From: Coleophoma eucalyptorum | Lineage: Eukaryota; Ascomycota; Leotiomycetes; Helotiales; Dermateaceae | DNA length: 64,000 nucleotides | Direction: 5' to 3' | Assembly: GCA_026120035.1 (NCBI GenBank) | Contig: JALRME010000002.1 | Span: forward strand, 1,178,001 to 1,242,000 | Part shown: piece after piece, positions 55,730 to 64,000 of the stretch | Layout of the letters: each line of letters opens with the position of its first letter | Numbering within the stretch: position 1 is the first letter of the stretch | Notes under the pieces: model-generated | What the model was told of the DNA's origin: nothing | Databases searched by the model: none | What the model saw: the letters and a program-made list of their open reading frames with translations, nothing else | Position numbers and translations under genes: made by a program

Positions 55730-56491
55730 ATGGCGACTGATATCCAGCAAACACCCTTCGTCAAGCAACTAGCTGCGAATGGTAAGAATCTTCTCTATCA
55801 GAAATGTCCGCCAGAAACCTAATATTTTATGGCAGACAGGCCAACCCGAGATAAAGCGCTCCAATCGCTAAGAACCTACCTCTCAGGACGTAGAGAGCTT
55901 CCAGCGCTTGAGCTTTTGAAATTATGGAAAGGACTCTTCTACTGTATGTGGATGTCTGATCGACCACGAACGCAACAGCAACTGGCCAATGACCTCGCCG
56001 CATTGGTATCTATCCTTCCGAGTGCAACAGTGATCCCGTTCCTCAGAGCCTTCTGGCAGACGATGCAGAGAGAATGGACAAATATTGATGTGCTGAGGAT
56101 GGAGAAGTTTCTTTTACTTACCAGACGATACCTCGGTGCTACATTCTCGATCTTGAAGGATGGCAAGTGGAAGGAAAGCTTAGTTAAGGAGCATATGGCT
56201 CTACTGGAAGAGATTCCTTGTAATGTCGAGGATATGCGGATACCAAATGGCATGAGGTTTCACGTCATTGATATTTACATCGATGAGTTGGAACGAGTGT
56301 CTGCGATAGATGACGAGGGAGCATCGCTGGACCTACTCTTAGAGCCGTTGGAAAAGCTATCCAAGTCAAGTCCCACGAAACCAGTGCGAACGAAGTGCAA
56401 AGAAGCCTTGGGAGATGAAAGACTACCTGGAAATGAGAAGGCAGAGCCTGAGAAAACTGAGGATGACGGCTGGGGCGGTTTTGACGATTAA
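55730..56491 (+). CDS. RRP1: Ribosomal RNA-processing protein Rrp1 (Nop52 family)
   Basis: Exons 55730..55781 and 55836..56491 give 235 residues. The family hallmarks follow in order: PFVKQLAANDRPTRDKALQSLR at the start, then LELLKLWKGLFYCMWMSDRP, QQLANDLAALV, FLRAFWQTMQREWTNIDVLRMEKFLLLTRRYL and GMRFHVIDIYIDEL. The C-terminus is acidic and Lys-rich and ends DDGWGGFDD. The protein is nucleolar and acts in maturation of the large ribosomal subunit (27S pre-rRNA). It is somewhat shorter than yeast Rrp1 because the C-terminal tail is short. Confidence 0.95.
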
Positions 56492-56970
56492 GTTTCTGAT
56501 TGCACGTTTGTCTAAGAAAATGCGACTTGGCAAATCTTACCGGTCATGGAGGGGGGGGGGTACTATTTTGTCAGCTTAGGCGTTATGGAAATTCTGATCA
56601 TTTGGGAAGAGGTTGCCTCCGGACGTATGAGTTTGTAGTATCAATCCGAAAACTGATGGAATTTGTTACAATAGACTTAAATGAAGCAAGATGCTGATCT
56701 AAACTCAAGCAAACATACACCTGACCAGACTGTCTCCAGCACAAATCATTCTAATTTTTGCAATAGTACTCGGGCACAAAAGCTTGGAAGATCCGAAATT
56801 CCAATCGCGGTTCTCTTGCAGATTATACAGAAACAGGATCCAAATGCTATCTCTCAAGTCGCCTAGGAGATCCAACTCTTCTGGGTGGGTATCAATAGTG
56901 AGAATGCGAGAAGCGAGCTCTTTTAAAACGCCCCCGCCATCCAGTAACATAGGAAAGTTTCGTTCTAAGA
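56492..56970. other. Intergenic region, convergent 3' flanks
   Basis: This spacer contains a run of ten Gs (56551-56560) but no gene. Confidence 0.6.
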
Positions 56971-58668
56971 CTAACTGGGTCCAGGTGCTTCATACATATG
57001 TCCTGACTTGGTCAGCACTGTTCCTAGGCCCTTATGAATCTCGGCTTGAAATGGTTCGAATGGTACTCGTTCGCCATCAATGCTGATGTAGCCGTCTGCT
57101 TGGTTACGGGGCGTTAGTCGGAAGCCAAGTATTTTACGATATCGAACTAAGGGAATGTCGAAGAATTTGCCGGTCTCAACAGCAAACATCATTCTCAATG
57201 CTGCAATGCGACTAACGTCTCCATCAATAGTGACCAGGTCCATGAAACCGTCATTTGGGAGAGCGGGAGCGAAAAAGTTGGCGTCCGCTGCCATATAGCC
57301 CATCTGTTTACATTAGAATCGAAGAAGGTCGCTGGACATGCGGGACTTACGTTTCCACAGTAGAAGTTACCTAAATTGTCGTAAGGTGTCACCTCCCAAT
57401 CTTCTGGTAATTTGTCATTGACCGTTCCATATCTGAGAGGTGGCAAGCCATCCTCGTTGCCACTGCTCGCGGAAGCATCATCGTCCAGAAGATGCTTGTA
57501 GCCTCTTCGCTCGCTAGCTGGTTCATGGTTACTTTGTTCTCTTCGATAATGTTCCCTGATGGATGGCTTGTCGTCAATAGCAACCTTTACAGCAATGTCG
57601 CAAGGGTACATCATTTGGTCCAAGAGTCTCACAAGGAATCCATAGGTGAATCGCGCAGCGCCCATCCATCGGAGATTTTCTGTCGCGAGATCAGACTCAG
57701 CAACGATGCCGACAGCTTGAGAGAGGAAACTAAGAGTCCGAGTTTGTCCTTGCGTGATCGAAATGAGATCAAGTGGTGTAGGAATGCCTTTGATAATGGC
57801 CAATGTAGCCAAGCTTGCACTGTCCGTACCATTTAGATTACAACTCATGGCGTTACCACTTCCACAAGGAAGCTGAACGACGGCAATCTTAGACAGTGCC
57901 TTCTTAGCATCAGGTCTCTTTCCAAGACCGTTAAAGACTTCGTGGGGAAGTCCATCCCCAGAGCAAGAAACTACCATGTCGTAGGCCTCGATATCCATTT
58001 TCTCAGCGATCTCTATCGCCTCGCCACGGTACTGTGTCTTCTGCATATCGATGATGACTCGTGCCGCCTTCAAAAGAGGTTCTATATCTCTTTGGTACCA
58101 CTTTTCCGCACTGCCCTTACCACTGTGAGGATTGACTAAGACCTTTGCCCGTTTGTTTTTCTGCGACTCGCCATAAGAACGGTCAAGCAGCTTGTTGATC
58201 CATTTGTGGGTTGGTTCTAGATTCGGTGCCTCGATCGTGTACTTAAGTTCGGCTGCTCTAACGACAGATTTCGAGGTCGGTGAGGCATAACAAATTGTGA
58301 TCTCAAAGTCCACAATCTCAGCCCATAGAATGTTGTAAAATGGGATAGCACGCGTGTTTGCCGTACCTCCATGTGCCTGTCAGTTTGTAGTCAAAGTACC
58401 GGAAGTGCGGGATCGTACCTGATGGCCATAGTCCGCAACAATTGCTCCTGTCTCTCTTCTCGAAAGCCTCGTCTGAATTTTCGTCAGCACAAATGGTATG
58501 CGATCATCAGCCATCACAGCGCTCACCAAGCACAATAAGAGAGTCAGTGCCTAGTGTCAAAGAGGCGTTCCTGCCAACAGACAAGGTAGAGTCAACAGCA
58601 AACGAGTGATCGCGACCATGCTCTTCGAAAGAGCCGGCAGGGTCGACAAAGGGATTATCCGCTGCCAT
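56971..58668 (-). CDS. Sphingoid long-chain base kinase (Lcb4/5, sphingosine kinase family)
   Basis: Exons 58668..58527, 58472..58419, 58366..57351 and 57303..56971 give 514 residues. The N-terminal stretch LTLGTDSLIVLDEAF-x-CCGLWPS-TRAIPFYNILWAE is typical of fungal Lcb4/5 proteins. The lipid-kinase (DAGK-catalytic) domain starts at KVLVNPHSGKGSAEKWY (~142) and has the nucleotide-binding SCSGDGLPHEVFNGL (~200) and LPCGSGNAMSCNLN motifs. GTPTPLDLI-like IPTPLDLISITQG and SQAVGIVAESDLATENLRWMG are substrate-side segments. The last exon closes with DGYISIDGERVPFEPFQAE. It phosphorylates phytosphingosine and dihydrosphingosine, the step before lyase-driven breakdown and sphingolipid signalling. 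Two of the junctions needed a choice between nearby AGs; I chose those that keep the family motif in frame. Confidence 0.94.
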
Positions 58669-59312
58669 GAATGGGGTTGTGTTCATGTCTTTTTGCTCCT
58701 TCTCGCCTCAAGCATCCTCAAGACGAAGAATGTGAGAGGGCAAGACACTTAAACTTGCCTTCGTCAGGTGCCGGTAAACAAGGCGAGATGCTTGTCCTGT
58801 CAACACGGTTATGGTATCGTATGCGTATCCTTGTTCTGATCTCGTTTCCCGGAGTGTTGTGACTGAGCCGAGGCGGATCTCAGGCTCATCCGTTCCAGAT
58901 ACCCTTGTTCGCATGTGCTACTCCAGCGCAATCACGTCCAGATTCATGCAAATAAATACTGGCACATACACTCTGTCAGGAAAGAGTACATTTAAGTAGA
59001 TTACGTCGGGTTGTCATAATAGATTGTATTTTCAATTCTTCTTGCTTCTAATAAAACTCCTTTTGGGTTCTGCGCCGTTCGTAATGAATCCCGCAACTGA
59101 GCCTTGCAGGGCCTTGCAGGGACCTGCACACCTCCAAGCCGGCTTATTCGGTGACGATAAGCCACTGCCCAGAAGAGCATCTCGCTAAGCTCCACTCACT
59201 TCTCCGGTATCTCTCAGCGATGATGATGCTGCTGCTGTCCCCAGTCCTCCCAAAACAAACAAATAGACATGCAAATTCGCTGGTACAATGTCATTATTCA
59301 CTGTCAATATGC
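58669..59312. other. Promoter of the long-chain base kinase gene and 3' flank of SEC26
   Basis: This lies between the kinase gene's start codon and the 3' end of SEC26, both on the minus strand. A short direct repeat, CCTTGCAGGG, occurs twice near 59102-59121. Nothing else is visible. Confidence 0.55.
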
Positions 59313-62300
59313 TCATGCAACCTCTCCCACTTTGTTCAGTCCCTTTAGCGATCCCAAACTAAGAGCCAGGCCTTGCGACCTGCTCCGAATCCGTACAAAG
59401 CCAGTAACTGGGCCATCCTCACCCTCCTTTTCGATACTGAGGTTTGCAAGGGCATCCTCACCTGTAAGTAGTTAGTAAGCTGCTTACAAAATTAAGCGCA
59501 AGGGGCATTTTAGCTTACCAAAGACACTTCGAGCGTACAGGTTTGCACTCAAGAACTGGCAATCGCCCTTGAGCGAAGCCTCTGGTGTCAGGCAGCTCAT
59601 ATTCGTGCAAGCCATCAACTGCGTGAGGAAGTCCCGCAATGATTTGGCTTTGGAGTTGATATTGACCTTGTTTTCCCATTCGAACTCGGTCCACATCGTT
59701 CTGAACTGAGTCTCAGTGCAGACGGCAGGTTGAATGTAGTCCATGATATCAACATGTACGTCGTTTAGGATGACCACATTGTTCTCCGTGGAGCTTGCAC
59801 CATCGTATACAACATTGCCAAAAATTACTCCAGTGTCAGTCGACGATACTTTAATGGTTGACTGGACATTCTGGAAATCATGTGGCCCAAGGTTCTGTGT
59901 AGTTGGTCGTTCAACAACTTTGAGATCTCCTAATGTTGCGAATTCTACTGAAAGATTTTGAAGCGTTTCGGTCGTCTGGTTGACGAGGAGAACGTCAAGT
60001 ACAATATCGAACTGGTGCACCTTGACATATGCTTCTGCGTACACCGGATCGGAAAATCCAGTGAGTTGAACCACTCGGCTAAGCTTGGAAGATAAATCCT
60101 CGATAGCTGAATCTCCACCAGTGGCCTTCTCCAGGTCAAGTTCAATCTCGTCCGTTCCATCACCGGCATTTTTCTTAGCAAGCTGTCTGATTGAGACTAC
60201 GTCATCAACCTGAACTGCAGTCTTGGCCTTCTCTACTGCATCCTTTGCTGCTCGCTTCTGTTCCTCTACCTGCACCATGGCTCGGAATGCCTTTCGAGTA
60301 TCGTCCAAGAATACAGCCTCGAGTTCTTTGTTCTGAGCAAATTCCGCAAGTGATCTCACACATGACATTATTCTATCGACAGAATCCTCATCAATTGGTG
60401 CTTTGACAAATTGAGATTGACCGACACGAATGATAGAGATCATGATCAACATGGCTTCAGCGCGTAAAGCGTTCGTTCGTGCAGTGTCAGGGGAGATTTC
60501 GGAATGGCGCATAACAAGCTTGGTAAGCGTGGAAGACAATACGGATGCAAGGTAATAGTCGCCGTCCAGAATAAGCTGTCGGAGAGGTGGCTTTTGAGCC
60601 GCCTTGACTGCTTCCAGCTTGGCTGCCACTGCCGATTGACTTGTGAGAGCGCTTTCAGTTGCATATGTTCCATCAGCAAGGACACGGCGTGAACCGGTAG
60701 GTGCGGCTTTGGAATGTCCATTGATCTGCTCTGGGTCCTTTGATGGCTCATGGCCGTCTGCGACTTCGTCTAGAAGGCGTTGTTCTGAAGCCAGAATTGG
60801 AATTTCACCTAAACTTGCTCTTATTCTCTTCCAAGCATCACGAATATCATTGGCTTCAAGAGAGTATTCTCCAACAATCCAAAGTGCTCCTCTGTAGACC
60901 TTGCCTGCACGGACCTCACTCAAAGTCGAGACTAGACGCTCCACAATAGAGGGGCGGAGATTCGGGAACTTCTCAACCACCTCCTTCACAAACGATATGA
61001 CATCGACAGCAGATGTGTTATTGAAGTCAGCTATAAAATCCATCAGAAGTCCAACAACGCTTGCGGCCACTTCCGAGAATTTGATAGCACATTGGTGAAT
61101 GGAGTGAATAAGCAATTGGCGATACTCGTTATTCTTCTCGTATTCTTGATCGACCGTCTTCGAAAGCTCTTTCTTCAGTAGAAGGACAACCTCTTCCACA
61201 TTCTTGCTTGAGACCATCTCAAGAGCAATACCGAGTGCTTTGCGACGGACATCAATATCCGGGCTTGAAAGAACGCGGAGTATCTCCATGGTCAGGTCAT
61301 CCAGAACTCCTTCATTCTTCTTTCGCAAGCTATCGACGCGATCCAGTACAATGAGTTTAACATTGTTGTCGGCCTCTTTGATACTAAGCTCGATGAACTT
61401 GGAAGCTGCAGCTTTGACAGCAACAGGATTGTTGGTAAGGGCAGTGAGGGACGACGCAGCTTCATACACAACTGTAGTAGCACCAGCTTCCAACAAGTCG
61501 AAAATGAGCCTTAAGTAGCGAGCCTATGTAATTTAGCAACTTCGTGCTTAATGCCCAGCGAATATGGCCTACCTTATTCTGAGAATTTTGCACTGCATCT
61601 TTCCGGATGAATTCTAATTCGACCAGTTGTAGAAGCTCATCTGCATTTGGTATTCCATCAAAGACACCACTGAGATATGCAAGAGCTTTGTCATGGCTAA
61701 TGCTCACAAGTGCTGCAAATGCGTTGCGCTTGCAAGTATGGTCACTTTCGGTTTCCAAGAAAGTAGCAATAAGCTCAGGAGCGTCAGGAATGAGGTGTTC
61801 TGAATGTTGAAAGATTGAAGCAACAGCAAAGACGGCGTTCTTTCGAACATAGGCATGCCGGTGCTCCAGACAAGCTCGAGCTGGTGTGAGGAGTGGTTCG
61901 ATCAGCTCAGCTTCTCGAAGCTTACACAGAAATCGTAATGTATTGCCTCGAATATATTCGTTGGGGTGCTGCAGATCGTTTCGGATGCCATTACTGCATA
62001 CAAGGTCAGTTGTTGTAGAAACCGTGAAAGGTGTCCTTCTTACCAGACCAGAATCATCTCCTGCTTAAGCTTTCCAGAGCTGTCCAGCTTCGGGCATATT
62101 TCGTAGTAGAAGTAGAGAAGCTTCTTCAAAGCCTTGTGTTTTGAGGGCATAACAAATCGAATGATATGCATGAGAAGTTGAGGCATTGGGTCTCCATTTA
62201 GCATAACTGTTAGAATACGCTTCATGGTTTCGACCTTGCTTTCGTCCGTCCCTTTCTCGAGCTGCGTCCGCAAATCGGACATGGTGGGTACATCTGCGGT

Positions 62301-62348
62301 GTTGTCTTGGTGCACCAAGCTGTATGAATTCTCCAAGAAGGACGCCAT
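59313..62348 (-). CDS. SEC26: Coatomer subunit beta (beta-COP)
   Basis: Exons 62348..62044, 61993..61573, 61523..59519 and 59461..59313 give 959 residues, the normal size. The N-terminal adaptin-like HEAT solenoid has the usual motifs: [42 protein letters not shown] in pieces, [21 protein letters not shown], and [19 protein letters not shown] linker with [17 protein letters not shown] leads to the appendage platform ([33 protein letters not shown]). The final exon contributes [25 protein letters not shown]. Beta-COP is part of the COPI coat that buds retrograde vesicles from the Golgi under Arf1 control. The last intron interrupts the codon after VFG, so a single-frame reading would miss the true C-terminus. 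Confidence 0.97.
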
Positions 62349-62728
62349 GGCTGCGGTGAACTCTCACTGGAGTGAGAGAAGTATGCGCCGTACAGGCTCT
62401 CTAAGTGGAAAGTGGCCTAAGGGATGTTGGTGTACTTCGTAGCTGATCGTTGATTTTTTTATGAATATGGATTGATCGATCAGATTGGAGCCAGAATTTG
62501 ATTATCGAAGGACCGCCAATGGCCTTTTGGTAGAGAGGGGGAGACGCAAGAGAGCGCTGCGCATTGGAGGTACAAAGTGTAGACAGCTTTCCATTCAATG
62601 TGGCTTTAGCACATAGCGGCCGTGCACGTGATGCGTTGCTGCAGAGTCGCGACTTTCCTTTGGCAGCTTGGTCTCAGCCTTCCTGGTTCGCAGCCTCGAA
62701 CACATTAGGTCTCCACAGCTCCAACATC
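62349..62728. promoter_or_regulatory. Divergent promoter between SEC26 and the Mago nashi gene
   Basis: This 380-bp spacer contains a CACGTG palindrome near 62624-62629, a possible bHLH (Cbf1-type) site. The assignment of function to that site is inference only. Confidence 0.45.
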
Positions 62729-63452
62729 ATGGCTGCTTCTAATGAGCCCTTCTACATTCGTTACTAGTAGGATATGCCCATTGATTGTATACATAATTAC
62801 TAACATGCTCGCAGCTCAGGGCACTCTGGTCGGCACGGACACGAATTTCTTGGTGAGAGATATGGAGGAACAAGAATTCGCAAGACCTAACTTGAGACAA
62901 CAGAATTCGATTTTCGTGTGCTAGGAGATGGACGAAGTGCCTCTGCAAGATATGCAAACAACTCGAACTATCGAAATGACTCTCTAATCCGCAAGGAGAG
63001 TAGGTGAACCATGCATCCAACACCTTTTGATCCTGGCTAAACTTTAGGCGCAGTGTGTGTCAGCTCTCTGATGGTCGATGAGATCAAGCGCATTATTAAG
63101 ATGAGCGAGATCATGAAGTACTCCATTCACAAAGCACTCCGGTGGTCATAAGCTCACGATGTTGTAGGGAGGATGACAGCAAATGGCCTCAAAAGAATAA
63201 GGATGGTCGTCAAGAGCTTGAGATCCGTATGGGAAGTGAGCACATTTCCTTCGAGGTATGAAGAATGATCCCTGATATAATCTATCAATGTCTAACAAAC
63301 TATCGTGCTAGACTGCAAAGATTGGCTCCTTGGTTGATGTCACGGAATCGGCTGACCCCGAGGGACTTCGTGTGTTCTACTATCTGGTACAAGATCTGAA
63401 GGCTTTGGTGTTCTCTCTGATTGCCTTGCACTTTAAGATCAAGCCAATTTGA
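62729..63452 (+). CDS. mago: Exon junction complex protein Mago nashi
   Basis: Six small exons, 62729..62766, 62815..62852, 62904..62999, 63054..63117, 63168..63255 and 63312..63452, join to 154 residues with no frame conflict. The protein matches Mago almost end to end: [20 protein letters not shown], then [76 protein letters not shown], and the C-terminal [13 protein letters not shown]. Mago binds Y14 and, with eIF4A3, marks spliced mRNAs. The gene is easy to miss because no exon is longer than 141 nt. Introns are about 48-56 nt. Two donors are weak (GTAGGA and GTACTC), and the third intron ends at GCGCAG rather than the nearer TTTAG. Confidence 0.95.
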
Positions 63453-63922
63453 GAGACGGTTGATATGTGCTGTAGTTGAGAGATCCAAGGCATATTTGTT
63501 GGAGTTGAGGCGTTGCAAATTTGCACAAAACCAAGGGAGGATACCATAGAATCAAGGAACCAACTTCTAGAAGCGACTCGCTATCTGGCTTTGTATCAAT
63601 TCCCATCATGCAATGTGTACTTGTGCTCTCATGGCATCATAAGTGCATGGAAAATTATGAGAGCCTCACGCGACAAAGACTGTATGGAGTAGGCGGGGAA
63701 CCAGGGTTGACGAATGTGGTCTCGCTACTAGAATTGATTCGAGGCTCCGTCTTTCACGAGTGAACCTTATCATTCAATCAACGCAACTTCAGAAGTGTTG
63801 TATTCCGACAACTGCGGTCATGGCCATCTAGACGCCCTTTCTTTACCCCTACCAATTTCTTTCTCTTCCTGTATCATTAGATCAGCCTTTTGTGACCGAG
63901 TCTGCTCTGCGCGAGCGCGATC
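63453..63922. other. Intergenic region
   Basis: The first part is the 3' flank of the Mago gene. From about 63825 the sequence becomes CT-rich (CCTTTCTTTACCCCTACC) and then reaches a start codon at 63923. No other feature is visible. Confidence 0.5.
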
Positions 63923-64000
63923 ATGCCAACTCCCTCGAGCGACGAGAACATCCCAGGAATCCCATCATTGCACACCTCATGCCCACCCGACGATGACAGA
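63923..64000 (+). CDS. Possible start of a gene leaving the window
   Basis: An ATG after a CT-rich leader opens a frame without stop to the window end: MPTPSSDENIPGIPSLHTSC and six further residues. The Ser/Pro-rich, acidic start gives no family information. It could also be a chance frame; only the leader and the open frame support it. Confidence 0.35.
   Translation, partial: MPTPSSDENIPGIPSLHTSCPPDDDR

Overview
This 64 kb window is fungal nuclear DNA, almost certainly from a filamentous ascomycete (Pezizomycotina). The evidence is short GT-AG introns (about 45-90 nt) with CTAAC-like branch points, CFEM and HVA1/TUDOR proteins, a DIM-5/Clr4-type SET methyltransferase, a Def1 homologue, and A/T-rich islands with decayed repeats. 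A leotiomycete is my best guess, but only as inference. I found no tRNA, rRNA, CRISPR array or bacterial-type operon. Every gene has its own transcription unit on either strand, and exon structures were rebuilt by hand from splice signals and reading phase.

Layout. 0-11 kb is accessory-like: the 3' part of a huge Thr/Ser repeat cell-surface protein, a zinc-ribbon-like N/Q-rich protein, a probable decayed transposon fragment, an orphan Cys-rich protein, a GPI-anchored CFEM protein and a GNAT acetyltransferase. 11-22 kb holds conserved genes: a CorA-like transporter, mitochondrial Hsp78, eEF1B, a Tat-SF1/Cus2 splicing factor and a conserved fungal protein of unknown function. 22-29.3 kb has no convincing gene. 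It contains several families of degenerate modules: four hairpin modules at 24.2-24.8 kb, a 17-bp tandem array near 25.4 kb, and mini-exon-like modules at 26-26.9 kb. 29.3-64 kb is dense housekeeping: CSC1-type channel, HVA1-TUDOR acidic protein, two proteins of unknown function, Def1, Kes1-type oxysterol-binding protein, fructose-bisphosphate aldolase, mitochondrial ribosomal protein bL9m, Ubp16-type deubiquitinase, DIM-5, Rrp1, sphingoid long-chain base kinase, beta-COP, Mago nashi, and the first codons of a gene leaving the window.

There is no pathway-level cluster. Functional themes that recur by coincidence of neighbourhood are RNA biology (Cus2, Mago, Rrp1), chromatin and transcription (DIM-5, Def1, HVA1-like), lipid and membrane traffic (Kes1, LCB kinase, beta-COP, CSC1), and mitochondria (Hsp78, bL9m, Ubp16). 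The strongest unexplained structure is the 23.7-28.7 kb repeat island.
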